Positions 10,231 to 22,146 of a stretch of 64,000 nucleotides of DNA are shown piece after piece. The stretch's first letter is position 1; the number at the start of each line of letters is the position of its first letter. The stretch comes from Eunapius fragilis (Eukaryota > Porifera > Demospongiae > Spongillida > Spongillidae). The stretch is from the NCBI GenBank assembly GCA_963681505.1, contig OY811974.1, positions 5,159,552-5,223,551 on the forward strand, read 5' to 3'. Position numbers and translations under genes: made by a program. The notes under the pieces are model-generated. The model had not been told where the DNA came from. It ran no database searches and saw only the letters and a program-made list of their open reading frames with translations.

Positions 10231-10524
10231 GAAGACCTTGAGCTCCTTACACGTAAGATCACCTACAGTTTTCATTAGTAATCCTTGAAATATATAGTGA
10301 GCAGCGAATGCCCTTTCAGTAGAAACTTCATAAGGAAAGTTGTGAAGGGCATGGATACATGGAGGTAAATATATATGTGATGTCAGTTCTATGCCTTGAG
10401 CATCATATCGTAGCCAAGGATAAGAAATTTTCTGATGGGACAAACTCCATCTGAATATCGTACACATGCATAAGGCACGAGCTCTCCAATAACTCAACAG
10501 AGTTGATAGAGACTGCATGGCCAT
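10210..10524 (-). CDS. Unrecognised open frame, 104 codons
   Basis: The minus-strand frame contains LHNFPYEVSTERAFAAHYIF and a basic end. Its composition is protein-like, but I know no family, and no splice sites or neighbours support it. It overlaps the end of the plus-strand exon-like frame, so at most one of the two is likely real. Confidence 0.15.
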   Translation of the reverse strand: MAMQSLSTLLSYWRARALCMCTIFRWSLSHQKISYPWLRYDAQGIELTSHIYLPPCIHALHNFPYEVSTERAFAAHYIFQGLLMKTVGDLTCKELKVFSMRERT

Positions 10525-11892
10525 TACAGAAGTGCCTGGATATGGTATGTGTATATCAGAATATTGGTCTTACAATATATAACAGTATGATTTAATATAC
10601 AGGTATCAGAAATCACCCTTTTCATAATAGAGGTAGAAAGCGATATTAACGCTACCGCGTCAGTTTCAGAATCACAAATTAATTCATCGTTTGGCCTGAA
10701 GTAAGCTACATTCTTCAGTACTAGCTAGTACTCATTCGGTGATTCCCTTTTCAGACTATCACCGCTCTTATAACGACGAAGTTTGATACAACCCGAGAAG
10801 CGGCTATTTCGCATGTCTTCACCCACACATTGCCATAATAACTGCAAATACAAACCTATGCATGGCACATCAATGAATATTCAAAACGAAATGATTATCA
10901 TTAGCCGTACGGCCTAATTGTAAGTGATAATTGCTTGGGAATGTGCGGCCGAAGAATGTGAGGCAGAATGTGCGGCTAACTTCAACGGGGTCCCCCACTC
11001 CCTACGCTACTGTATCGCAGGTCTCACACTCCCCCCCTTTTTTGGAAAATCCTGTATTCGTCCCTGGAGAAGGTGCTCCGGCCCTCGGCCAAAATTGTAA
11101 CCGTTAGTTATTAACGATAACGTATTTGCTGTGTTGCCAAAGGCCCCCACTTTTCGTATCGGACCTGAAGCAGACGCATTCCCCCCCCCCCCAACCTCTC
11201 ACACACACACTTTTCGTATCGGACCTGAAACTGACTGCACCCCCCTCGCTGAAATTCTGGATACACCACTGTATACTACGTACATGTATGTGGGTCAAGC
11301 TATGGTTGATACGCACATGTAGAACGCCTATAAGTACCTCAGATGTAATATACCTGAGTGAGTCACACAGTGGTAGAGCCCGTATAAAAACGTCCATTAC
11401 GTCATGCAAGTGGAAGAATTAATAATGGGACATTCAGTATCTAACACCACTGAAGTGACTCTGGAACCTTGAAAAGTGGAGGAAAGTGTGTGTTATGGTA
11501 TCTGGCCCCTTCCTCGATGATCTGGCTAACATGTTAATCACTGATTCTTACTGCAACTATCACAGATCCTGAGAAAAATGCACAAACATCTTGACAAAAC
11601 CCAAATTTCTACACAATTTCTACATGTGTCTATGGACGTGTTGTTTTAGGGCCATGGAACCTACAGATAGACCCTGAATTTTTTTGTTTCATCAATAACG
11701 CATATAGTGAAAGATGTTCTTAACTATATTTTCGACCGCTTTCCTTTTTTCTGTCGATTCCTGATTTATACTGAACAGAAATGCACTTTGTTCCATACAT
11801 GTCAATGGACGCGTGCGCGGGAAAATTAACGGACGTTTGCAATGACGCGTCAGGAATACGTAATGAGCGTCCAAAATTTCTGGTAATGCTTT
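10525..11892. other. Intergenic region with two hAT-like element ends
   Basis: No convincing gene. CCTACGCTACTG ending at 11012 and GGATACACCACTG ending at 11271 both resemble the CCACTG-3' terminus of hAT MITEs. A 21-bp word (ACTTTTCGTATCGGACCTGA plus A) occurs twice, about 59 bp apart, near 11149 and 11210, separated by C-rich and (CA) sequence. The rest is unremarkable AT-rich DNA. Confidence 0.4.
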
Positions 11893-13994
11893 GAACTCAA
11901 AAAGCAGCTGATGACTTCTCCCGTTCTGATCTTTCCTGATTTTAGCCTGGAGTTTGTTCTCTACACATATACTAGCGGGGATGGGATAGGAGCTGTGTTA
12001 TCTCAAGTCGTGGAGGGCAAAGAACGAGTGGTTGCCTACGCAAGTAGGATCCTATCCAGAACGGAACGGAAGTATTGCGCAACACGACGCGAGTTGTTGG
12101 CTGTGGTGTGGGCTGCTCAGCTCTTTAGACCATATCTGTACAGAAGGCGGTTCAACCTTCGTACAGATCATCATTGTCTAAAATGGCTGCATTCTTTCAA
12201 GGAACCCGAGGGCCAGGTGGCGCGTTGGCTTGAAGCTCTGGCTGAGTTTCAGTATACAATCAACCACAGACCGGGTAAGCAGCATGGTAATGCTGACTCT
12301 CTATCTTGTAGCAACTGCAAACAGTGTGGTCTGGACTTCGTATCGAAAGAAATGGAGAAAACTAGCTGTGGGTGTCTGTCCACAGGAGTACAAGTATTGC
12401 CTTTTTGGACGAAGGTAGAAATGCAAGAAGCAGACCGGAACTTGGGAGAGGTGATTAAATGGCTAGCATCCGGGTCGCTACCTGTTTCATGTCCTACTGA
12501 AGCTAATTGGAAATCGCAGTCTCTTTGGGTACAGAGAAATTTCTTGCTACTTAAAGATGGCATGTTGTATAGACAGTGGAAAGACAGCGAAGGTAACGGT
12601 TTGCACGCTCATTTGCAGTTGGTCCTGCTGGCGAATTTAGTTTCTGAGATATTACAAGGTCTGCATAACTCACATGTGGGAGGGCATCTCGGAGCTCGTA
12701 AAGTTCTGGAGAAAGCTCGTGCCCGATTCTATTGGCCAGGTCAGAGGAAGGATATTGAGAAGTGGTGTCATGAATGTGCAGTCTGTAACTCTAGGAAGTC
12801 GCAACCGAAAGGAAGAGCACCTATGGAAGCGTGTTTGGCTAAAAGGCCGCTTGAACGCGTGGCAATGGATATTTTGGGCCCCCTCCCTGAGACCCCTCGT
12901 GGCCATCGCTATATACTGGTGATAGGCGACTATTTTCCGAAATGGAAAGAAGCTTTTCCCCTAAGGGATATGGAGGCCACATCTATTGCAAGGGTACTGG
13001 TAAACGAATTCATATGCCACTTTGGGGTACCTGACAATTTCATACCGACCAGGGAAAGAACTTCGAGTCCAAACTTGTAAAAGAGGTCTGTACATGTATT
13101 TTGCTGGAAGTGAGGAAAACACATACAACACCCTACCACCCCCAGTCAGACGGGTTGGTAGAATGATTTAACAAAACACTACTGGAAATGTTGAGCAAGA
13201 CTGTTCTGGAAATGGAACGTGACTGGGATCTTTTTTTTACCATCGCTTTTGTTTGCGTATAGATCAACCGCTCATGAAACCACAGGTACTACACCGTTCC
13301 AGCTAATGTTCGGCCGTGACTCTCGGTTGTCTGAGGACTTGAACAATATTTCAACTCCAGAATATCGGTCAGTGAATGAGTATGGTACCGCATTAATAGA
13401 ACGGCTGCAACAGAGCTATCAGTGGGTTCTGAAACATGCAAGTAAAAAGCAGCAACACCAGAAGGCTGTTTATGATTTAAACACGCGCGGAAAGTCATAC
13501 AGTGTAAATGATTTGGTATTTCTTCACAGTCCAGCTGTACCAAAGAACAGGAGCAAGAAGATTTACAGACCATGGCGGGGGCCATTTAGGGTAGCAAAAG
13601 TGATTAGCCCGTGTGTTTATCGTATCGTTGACTGCTCTAACTCTAGAAAAAAGTATGTTTTTTAACAGATTAAAGCCTGCCCCTACTAAGGAGGAACATG
13701 GGCAATTCCCTCAACAAAAGAAACAGTGGGAAGATGATAGCGGTGAGAGCACTCCTGAACATGCACGTCGTGAAGAAGAGACAAGATAGACAAGGGGTTA
13801 TGACAGATCCTAAAAGGAATACAGTACAGCCACAAGACGGGGATCATTTAATGAGTGGATCGGATGGGGAAGAAGGACATGTAGAGGAGGCAGATCAGGT
13901 CAGAAATACAGACGTATCTGTCAAGGAGGCGGAACCAGTATTACGGAGGTCGACAAGGAACAGAAGGCCCCCAACAGATACGGGAACCCACTGA
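11893..13994 (+). pseudogene. Truncated, frameshifted Ty3/Gypsy pol (Gypsy-2)
   Basis: Homology begins at the RNase H domain; gag, protease and reverse transcriptase are missing. The RNase H start reads YTYTSGDG where Gypsy-1 has DTDAS, so a catalytic Asp is gone. The integrase zinc domain and the first DDE Asp (AMDILGP) are present. A one-base loss near 13040 destroys the frame just at the second Asp, a CGA to TGA change near 13162 stops it after the catalytic Glu, and a poly-T indel near 13230 shifts it again. From 13219 the C-terminal part (WRGPFRVA motif) is open to about 13665, shifted once more, and ends with LRRSTRNRRPP as in Gypsy-1. It is a dead relative of the same lineage. Confidence 0.9.
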
Positions 13995-14061
13995 GCCTTC
14001 CTGACGTGGAATCAGACGACCATACATGAGTGTGTGGACCCACTCCCTGAAAAAGGGGAGC

Positions 14062-14198
14062 TGTGTAATGGTTATTAGGAACTGATATTAATGAGTGCTA
14101 GGCGCATGCATGTGACTAACCTATATATAGTGTCTGTAACCAGGATTATACGAGTGTGTACTTCCGCTGCTACAGATGAGATGGTAGAGACCGCTACA
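14062..14198 (+). repeat. Probable 3' LTR of Gypsy-2
   Basis: A polypurine tract (AAAAAGGGGAGC) is followed by TGTGTAATGG, the same junction as in Gypsy-1. A TATATATAG box lies near 14130. The end is ambiguous: GCTACA at 14174 or CCGCTACA at 14198, either giving a TGT..ACA repeat. Confidence 0.55.
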
Positions 14199-14233
14199 GT
14201 TGGGTTAAGTTTGCAATGCGAGGAGAGAATTTG

Positions 14234-14330
14234 TTAACTCTTTGACCGCCAAGTGCACATTTATGTGCAATTATTGCACCCCGCGTTCACCGCCAAGTGC
14301 ACATTTATGTGCACACGTATTTGAAAACCA
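14234..14330 (+). mobile_element. piggyBac-like terminus at a TTAA site
   Basis: TTAA is followed by CTCTTTGACCGCCAAG. A direct repeat of CCGCCAAGTGCACATTTATG occurs twice (near 14248 and 14290), as subterminal repeats often do. Essentially the same end, inverted (TGACGCTCAAAGAGTTAA), is at 37934-37951. TTAA targets and CYCTTT-type tips are typical of piggyBac-like elements. No transposase and no partner end were found within the next kilobase; FB-B copy 1 may interrupt the element. Confidence 0.45.
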
Positions 14331-14689
14331 ACTATTGTCGCATGGTTACGCACTTTGTGCACCAAAAAGCCCTAAGGACATGGAGCTATGACTGGAGGGT
14401 TGGTTTTTAACTAAATAGAAAGCGGGAACTAACAGCTGCAGGTGTATGTGTAATGGCGCCTCTATCGTACTAGCGGCTTTGAATACGCACCCGCTTGTTC
14501 TACTAAAATAGGGGAGAGCGAAGCCTTTTTAAACACCTGGACCTTAGAAACAACACCAGGGAATAAAAACAACGTGTTTTCGTCTTCTGTTTTACAGTTT
14601 ACAAGATACGAAAGCTTCAAGTCCCGGCCCACTTGGCTCCGCCTAAATCGAGTGTTGTTAGCAACCATTGTTTTTTAAGTTACACTATG

Positions 14690-15181
14690 CCAAATAAGCG
14701 TTATCCACCAGGCGTATACACTTGTTAAACACACGTTATACGCTCCGGTTTATTCACAGCGTATACTCTTCGAGTATAACAATCATTATCACTCCGTATA
14801 CGCATGTTATCCACTACCGTGGTAAAACAGTTGTTTACTAGCAGTGGAAAACACTATGTATAACAATTCATTTTGTATCAAGGTCTCGCATAGTACGTAT
14901 ACTCCTCGATTCAAGGTAAACTGTTTTGCTAATGCATATCTTTGCTCGTTCCAGGAATATCATAGCTGATAAACAAAATTAAATTTTAAAAATAATATTG
15001 TATCGTGTGTAAAGGTTTGCAATTTTAATTTGTAAGTAGCACTTGGTGCCACTGGACAAAAATGGCATTACTAAGTCCGAACGCTATGCGTAAATTTATT
15101 CCAAACATCATATTTACGCTCGTATTTACACAGACATAAACATTTATACGTTTTACGACGTAAAGGTACAAACATATTTAC
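14690..15181. repeat. Cluster of GTTATAC/GTTATCC and TTTACGC/TTTACAC words
   Basis: Short words GTTATCCAC, GTTATAC and GTATAAC are scattered in both orientations at 14698-14870, followed by TTTAC-type words up to 15181. Similar word-rich DNA resumes after FB-B copy 1 (16600-16640), suggesting that FB-B inserted into it. The same vocabulary recurs at 31845-32070 and 37335-37680. No coding potential seen. Confidence 0.5.
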
Positions 15182-15470
15182 ACAAGTAATAAAAACATTC
15201 TCTACACGAGAAGGTTGGTGGTATATAGGAATCAAAGGTGAGATGGTGGTGTAAAAAGCAAGGGAACAAGGCTTCTGATTGAAAAGGAAAAATGAAATAG
15301 ACCTATATTAGCAGCATGTTGTCATATTTTAATGTGCGTGCTAATATAGGTCTATTTCATTTTTCCTTTTCAATCAGAAGCCTTGTTCCCTTGCTTTTTA
15401 CACCACCATCTCACCTTTGATTCCTATATACCACCAACCTTCTCGTGTAGAGAATGTTTTTATTACTTGT
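15182..15470. repeat. 132-bp perfect inverted repeat (hairpin) of FB-B copy 1
   Basis: The left arm 15182-15313 is an exact reverse complement of 15339-15470, with no mismatch or gap by eye. The loop at 15314-15338 is GCATGTTGTCATATTTTAAT plus five bases. It would form an extensive cruciform, or dsRNA if transcribed. Confidence 0.95.
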
Positions 15471-16580
15471 TTCCTAAATTTTTCTGGTGGATTTGGTATT
15501 GTATTTAGTTCTTGAAACGCATAGAATAAGGTAGCATAAACGTCAACTTGCGCGATCATGACAGGTTTATATTAGAATCTGCAATTATGTTGAGGTGTGT
15601 ACCAAATATTACACTAGTCCCCAGACTATCTCCATTGAGGAGCAAAGGATTGATAAAGGTTAAAAGCGAAGCCATATAATACAAAGAATAAATGCACTCT
15701 AAATAAACTGATCTCACGCTATAATCAGATAAACCATGCACCACAATACATGACCAAACTGACGTAAGCAACTTTGGCGTTATACACACATTTCAAACAG
15801 CGCATATTACTATAAAACGGAGAGACGCAGTATCTCTACCGCTGTAACTAAACTATATTCCTTCCATTTTAGCGATATACCATGCATGCTTATAATTTAT
15901 CGATCCAATGTTTTATCGATGCCGTATAAACGTACCTTTGGGTGGTCGTTTTGTTGTTCCTTTCGGTACCGCGCTTGACATACGCACGTTTGGCAGATCT
16001 GGCAGCATCTGGATCTTTCCACTTTTAGATGCTCGAGTGGAATCAGAATTGTCCTCATGAGATTATATGGTAAAACCATCGAATTTGATAACGCTGGTTA
16101 TATTATACTGGTGCGTCATGAACATTGTGATAGCTGATGTAATGTGCTATTTGTAGATCAACACCAAATAAGGTACAACTAGCTTCAGCCAATTGCCTGA
16201 TCGGTTGGGCGTCTAACAGATACCTGAAGATAACATGCGGACACATCCTGAAGCGATTGGTACACATGGCGTGCTTTACAAACGTTCCTGTCATGAGTTA
16301 TGCTATCCCGAAGGAAGAAGAAGAAGAAGACGACGACGGAGGAGAAATTTTAGGTGGGACTGGGTACGGACGATGGGGACGAGTATTTTTGTTCTCTAAA
16401 AGTACACCGTCTTATGACATATGTATAACGCAGAACTGTTCTCCTTTTCGATATTGCTCGATTGCCACTAAAAGCGAAGTGACCCGACTCTTGGCTGTCC
16501 CGCTAGACGCGAGTGACGTTTTTTTAATGACATTCATGATATTGCAGGATTCCTATATGGAACCTACTCGCGTAGGTTCC
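15182..16580 (+). mobile_element. Fold-back element FB-B copy 1
   Basis: Starts with a perfect 132-bp inverted repeat (15182-15313 and 15339-15470) around a 25-nt loop. It continues with an AT-rich body of about 800 bp shared in part with 50202-51600. Then comes a block with GTTCCTGTC, a GAA run and GACGACGACGG, and it ends with the hairpin GGAACCTAC-TCGC-GTAGGTTCC at 16559-16580. FB-B copy 2 (49917-51968) has the same order of parts. The two arms are identical to each other but not to the arms of copy 2. No transposase is encoded, and no target-site duplication is obvious. Confidence 0.85.
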
Positions 16581-16697
16581 AATACATGTTCACGCAGAGC
16601 GAGTAAATGCGGCATATATTTACAGACGTATTTACCATATATGTTTGCTCGTATTAGATGTGGGATCATCTTCAAATATCACCTTCCTTCTAATTAA
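16293..16697 (+). CDS. Acidic ORF in FB-B tail, function unknown
   Basis: The frame from ATG 16293 starts MSYAIPKEEEEEDDDGGEIL, with a Glu/Asp run where FB-A also has one, then GRWGRVFLFSKS and a mixed C-terminal part. It runs through and beyond the terminal hairpin of the element. In FB-B copy 2 the same region has an in-frame TAA in the GAA run and an altered start, though a downstream part is still open (51777-51977). Similarity between copies may be only nucleotide homology. No known domain. Confidence 0.25.
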   Translation: MSYAIPKEEEEEDDDGGEILGGTGYGRWGRVFLFSKSTPSYDICITQNCSPFRYCSIATKSEVTRLLAVPLDASDVFLMTFMILQDSYMEPTRVGSNTCSRRASKCGIYLQTYLPYMFARIRCGIIFKYHLPSN

Positions 16698-16859
16698 ACG
16701 TTAACTAAATAGCTATAGATAAACTAAGTTTCTGGTTCGATGCGCGTGACGATAACATTTGAATGGCTAGTCGAAGCGCAGCGATATATAACTAGCTGGA
16801 GGACAGGAATGTCAGTGGCTATGTGTAGGTGAGTGTACATCGCTGGCATATACATATAC
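16581..16859. other. Unassigned sequence between FB-B copy 1 and the 165-bp repeats
   Basis: About 280 bp of AT-rich DNA with TTTAC words near the FB-B edge. No gene seen. Confidence 0.4.
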
Positions 16860-18040
16860 GCGAGTGTGGTGCATGTATGGGGCTCTGATGTACGGTCTGG
16901 GTACCTTGTGAGCTTGTGTGACTATACTTGTCACATACAATAAATCATCTAAAAGTGTTGTCCTGGTGAATGAGGATAGTGTCCAAGAGGGCATGACATT
17001 GGGAAAAGATTGTCTTCTCTTATAGTGTGGTACATGGGATTCTGATGTAAGGTCTGGGTACCTTGTGAACTTGTGTAACTCAACCCTTACCACTTGACAG
17101 GTACAATAAATCATTCCTAAGTGTTGTCCAGGTGAATGAGTATAGTTACCAAAAGGGTATGACATTGGGAGAAGCTTGCCTGCTTATATAGTGTGGTACA
17201 GGGGACTCTGATGTAAGGTCTGGGTACCTTGTGAACTTGTGTAACTCAACCCTTACCACTTGACAGGTACAATAAATCATTCCTAAGTTTTAACCTGGTG
17301 AATGAGTATAGTTTCCAAGAGGGTATGACATTGGGAGAAGCTTGTCTACTTTTATAGTTTGGTACATGGGACTCTGATGTAAGGTCTGGGTACCTTGTGA
17401 ACTTGTGTAACTCAACCCTTAACACTTGACAGGTACAATAAATCATTCCAAAGTGTTGTCCAGGTGAATGAGTATAGTTACCAACAGGGTATGACATTGA
17501 GAAAAGCTTTTCTGCTTTTATAGTGTGATACATGGGACTCTGATGTAAGGTCTGGGTACCTTGTGAACTTGTGTAACTCAACCCTTAACACTTGACAGGT
17601 ACAATAAATCATTCCAAAGTGTTGTCCAGGTGAATGAGTATAGTTACCAACAGGGTATGACATTGAGAAAAGCTTTTCTGCTTTTATAGTGTGATACATG
17701 GGACTCTGATGTAAGGTCTGGGTACCTTGTGAACTTGTGTGACTCAACCCTTAACACTTGACAGGTACAATAAATCATTCCAAAGTGTTGTCCAGGTGAA
17801 TGAGTATAGTTACCAAGAGGGTATGACATTGGGAGAAGCTTGCCTGCTTTTTTAGTGTGGTACATGGGACTCTGATGTAAGTTCTGGGTACCTTGTGAAC
17901 TTGTGTGACTCAACCCTTAACACTTGACAGGTACAATAAATCATTCCAATGTGTTGTCCTGGTGAATGAGTATAGTTACCAACAGGGTATGGCATTGGGA
18001 GAAGCTTGCCTTCTTTAATAGTGTGTAGATGGGACTCTGT
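16860..18040 (-). repeat. 165-bp tandem repeat array (~7 units)
   Basis: Units repeat at about 16880, 17040, 17205, 17371, 17537, 17702 and 17868, anchored by CTCTGATGTAAGGTCTGGGT and by CTTGACAGGTACAATAAATC. Minus-strand open frames exist, but the period is not a multiple of three and successive units use different frames, so protein coding is unlikely. The middle units (17371-17870) are almost identical, indicating recent amplification. Confidence 0.95.
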
Positions 18041-18145
18041 GTACTCCCCTCTACACACCACTCCCCTCTACACATCACTCCCCTCTACACACCACTCCCC
18101 TCTATACACCACTCCCCTCTATACACCACTCCCCTCTACCTTCGG
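18040..18145 (+). repeat. 17-18-bp minisatellite CCCTCTACACACCACTC
   Basis: About six copies, followed by a short C-rich tract. The reverse complement of this unit makes a larger array at 22147-22437, so the exon-like array at 18.7-21.9 kb is bracketed by inverted copies. Confidence 0.9.
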
Positions 18146-18732
18146 CCCCCCCCCCACCCTACCGTACCAAAACCCAAAGCCAGAAGCCCAATTGATATAT
18201 CCTAACGTCACATCTCTGGTCTCTTTTGGGTTGATGGGTGTGGGGTGTGGCTGTGGGAGGGCCAATGGGTGTTCTCTGTGAGCGAGGAGGTGTGCAGTGT
18301 AGTTGGCAGCTGGTATGGTTTAACAAGATGACTACATGTACATGAGTTGTGTTTAAGCCCATATATGGAATAACATATTGTCTGAGAAGGGTGTGTCTGT
18401 GAAGATGGGAGTGTATTGTGTGCATATGTGTGTTGTGAGGCATGAGGAGGTGTGTGTTTGTTTGGTGTGTGTGTGTGTCGATCGTGTATTAAGAGGTAAA
18501 AGTGTGGCATGCACTTACATGGGAGGGATTGTTGGGTGCACATACATGTGAGAGTGGTATGTGGAGGGTAAGTGTATATAGCGGATTTTGAATGACGTAA
18601 GTATCAGTACACAAAAAAGGATGAGGCGATTAATTTGTTCTAATATGGCAGCTCAGGTGTGTGTTCTGTGAAGATGTGAGGTGTGTGTGTATTATTGTAC
18701 GGTGTGAATGGGTGTGTGTATGTGGTGCACAC
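18146..18732. other. GT-rich intergenic stretch
   Basis: Contains TGTGTGTG-rich segments (18440-18480, 18690-18720) and no convincing gene. Open frames here reflect the biased composition. Confidence 0.4.
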
Positions 18733-21700
18733 AGACTAATTAGAATATCTCACAGGTGGTTTGAGGTCATGTGCTGCCTCCGTTACAGGGTGACCGTGAG
18801 GGTTACCTAAGAGAGCTTGATGCTTCTGACATCTTGGCGATACATGGTGAGTCCTTATTTGCACAAACTAATTAGAATATCTCACAGGTGGTTTGAGGTC
18901 ATGTGCTGCCTGTGTTACAGGGTGACCAGGATGGTTACCTAAGAGAGCTTGATGCTACTGGCATCTTGGCGATACATGGTGAGTCCTCTGGACATGTTTA
19001 TTTGCACAAACTAATTAGGATATCTCACAGGTGGTTTGAGGTCATGTGCTGCCTCTGTTACAGGGTGACCAGGATGGTTACCTAAGAGGGCTTGATGCTT
19101 CTGACACCTTGGCGATACACGGTGAGTCTTCTGGACATGTTTATTTGTGTGGTGCGCACAAACTAATTAGAATATCTCACAGGTGGTTTGAGGTCATGTG
19201 CTGCCTCTGTTACAGGATGACCAGGATGGTTACCTAAGAGGGCTTGATGCTTCTGACATCTTGGCGATACACGGTGAGTCTTCTGGACATTTTTATTTGT
19301 GTGGTGCGCACAAACTAATTAGGATATCTCACAGGTGGTTTGAGGTCATGTGCTGCCTCTGTTACAGGGTGACCAGGATGGTTACCTAAGAGGGCTTGAT
19401 GCTTCTGACACCTTGGCGATACACGGTGAGTCTTCTGGACATGTTTATTTGTGTGGTGCGCACAAACTAATTAGAATATCTCACACGTGGTTTGAGGTCA
19501 TGTGCTGCCTCTGTTACAGGGTGACCAGGATGGTTACCTAAGAGGGCTTGATGCTTCTGACACCTTGGCGATACACGGTGAGTCTTCTGGACATGTTTAT
19601 TTGTGTGGTGCGCACAAACTAATTAGAATATCTCACAGGTGGTTTGAGGTCATGTGCTGCCTCTGTTACAGGGTGACCATGATGGTTACCTAAGAGAGCT
19701 TGATGCTTCTGACATCTTGGCGATACACCGTGAGTCCTTAGGACATGTTTATTTGTGTGGTGCGCATAAACTAATTAGTATACATGTATCTCACAGATGG
19801 TTTGAGGTCATGTGCTGCCTCTGTTACAGGGTGACCAGGATGGTTACCTAAGAGGGCTTGATGCTTCTGCCATCTTGGCGATACATGATGAGTCTTCTGG
19901 ACATGTTTATTTGTGTGGTGCGCACAAACTAATTAGGATATCTCACAGGTGGTTTGAGGTCATGTGCTGCCTCTGTTACAGGGTGACCAGGATGGTTACC
20001 TAAGAGGGCTTGATGCTTCTGACATCTTGGCGATACACCGTGAGTCCTTAGGACATGTTTATTTGTGTGGTGCGCATAAACTAATTAGTATACATTTATC
20101 TCACAGATGGTTTGAGGTCATGTGCTGCCTCTGTTACAGGGTGACCAGGATGGTTACCTAAGAGGGCTTGATGCTTCTGCCATCTTGGCGATACATGATG
20201 AGTCTTCTGGACATGTTTATTTGTGTGGTGCGCACAAACTTATTAGAATATCTCACAGGTGGTTTGAGGTCATGTGCTGCCTCTGTTACAGGATGACCAG
20301 GATGGTTAACTAAGAGGGCTTGATGCTTCTGACACCTTGGCGATACACGGTGAGTCTTCTGGACATGTGTATTTGTGTGGTGCGCACAGACTAATTAGGA
20401 TATCTCACAGGTGGTTTGAGGTCATGTGCTGCCTCTGTTACAGGATGACCAGGATGGTTACCTAAGAGGGCTTGATGCTTCTGACATCTTGGCGATACAC
20501 GGTGAGTCTTCTGAACATGTTTATTTGTGTGATGCGCACAGACTAATTAGGATATCTCACAGGTGGTTTGAGGTCATGTGCTGCCTCTGTTACAGGATGA
20601 CCAGGATGGTTACCTAAGAGGGCTTGATGCTACTGGCATCTTGGCGATACATGGTGAGTCCTCTGGACATGTTTATTTGCACAAACTAATTAGAATATCT
20701 CACAGGTGGTTTGAGGTCATGTGCTGCCTCTGTTACAGGGTGACCAGGATGGTTACCTAAGAGGGCTTGATGGTTCTGACACCTTGGCGATACACGGTGA
20801 GTCTTCTGGACATGTTTATTTGCACAAACTAATTAGAATATCTCACAGGTGGTTTGAGGTCATGTGCTGCCTCTGTTACAGGATGACCAGGATGGTTACC
20901 TAAGAGGGCTTGATGCTACTGGCATCTTGGGGATACATGGTGAGTTCTCTGGACATGTTTATTTGCACAAACTAATTAGAATATCTCACAGGTGGTTTGA
21001 GGTCATGTGCTGCCTCTGTTACAGGATGACCAGGATGGTTACCTAAGAGGGCTTGATGCTTCTGACATCTTGGCGATACACGGTGAGTCTTCTGAACATG
21101 TTTATTTGTGTGATGCGCACAGACTAATTAGGATATCTCACAGGTGGTTTGAGGTCATGTGCTGCCTCTGTTACAGGATGACCAGGATGGTTACCTAAGA
21201 GGGCTTGATGCTACTGGCATCTTGGCGATACATGGTGAGTCCTCTGGACATGTTTATTTGCACAAACTAATTAGAATATCTCACAGGTGGTTTGAGGTCA
21301 TGTGCTGCCTCTGTTACAGGGTGACCAGGATGGTTACCTAAGAGGGCTTGATGGTTCTGACACCTTGGCGATACACGGTGAGTCTTCTGGACATGTTTAT
21401 TTGCACAAACTAATTAGAATATCTCACAGGTGGTTTGAGGTCATGTGCTGCCTCTGTTACAGGATGACCAGGATGGTTACCTAAGAGGGCTTGATGCTAC
21501 TGGCATCTTGGGGATACATGGTGAGTTCTCTGGACATGTTTATTTGCACAAACTAATTAGAATATCTCACAGGTGGTTTGAGGTCATTTGCTGCCTCTGT
21601 TACTGGATGACCAGGATGGTTACCTAAGAGGGCTTGATGCTTCTGACATCTTGGCGATACACGGTGAGTCTTCTGGACATGTTTGTTTGTGTGGTGCGCA

Positions 21701-21905
21701 CAGACTAATTAGGATATCTCACACGTGGTTTGAGGTCATGTGCTGCCTGTGTTACAGGGTGACCAGGATGGTTACCTAAGAGGGCTGTCTCTGTTACGGA
21801 ATCACTAGGATGGTGACCTTGATGCTTCTGGCATCATGGCGATACACAGTGAGTCCTCTGGACTTTTTGACATGGTGTGCATTAACTAATTAGAATTTCT
21901 GACAG
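18733..21905 (+). repeat. Tandem array of 21 exon-like units (143/152/158 bp)
   Basis: CATGTGCTGCCTC anchors recur near 18768, 18900, 19043, 19195 and on to 21737, with a degenerate unit after that. Each unit holds TTACAG, then a 58-nt segment that can be read DQDGYLRGLDASDILAIH, then GTGAGT, then a CTAATTAG branch-like site and ATCTCACAG. The 58-nt frame is open in all but visibly damaged units. Amino-acid variants occur (ASD, ATG, ASA, GSD). Unit lengths differ by presence of TGTGTGGTGCG (152 vs 143) and TACATGT (158). Two higher-order blocks are duplicated. Either a satellite derived from an exon or a genuine multi-exon locus. Confidence 0.9.
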
Positions 21906-22146
21906 GTGGATTTAGATCATGAGTTGACTCAGAATCACCCAGATGTGCGGCTGGCATGAACTGGTTTATAAACAAGAGTTGTACATATTGTGTTCAAGGA
22001 AGAAAATCTTTGCATTCAGTCATGTGAGTGACGTGGTGTGTGTGTGTGTGTTAGTGTGGACTAGTGACCACACCCACAATATCATATCGCACTGTATTAT
22101 TTTGTGCCAGTTGGAAACCTGCAGTCCTAAATGGTTCAACACATCA
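21906..22146. other. Unassigned spacer
   Basis: About 240 bp between the exon-like array and the GTGTAGAGGGGAGTG minisatellite; contains a short TG run near 22040. Nothing else seen. Confidence 0.4.

Noticed and set aside
14698-14870. TTATCCAC words as bacterial DnaA boxes or an origin
   Set aside because: The DNA is clearly eukaryotic; the words are part of the wider GTTATAC cluster.
16860-18040. A repeated protein (YTHSPGQHFGMIYCTCQV) on the minus strand of the 165-bp array
   Set aside because: The period is not a multiple of three, and each unit uses a different frame.
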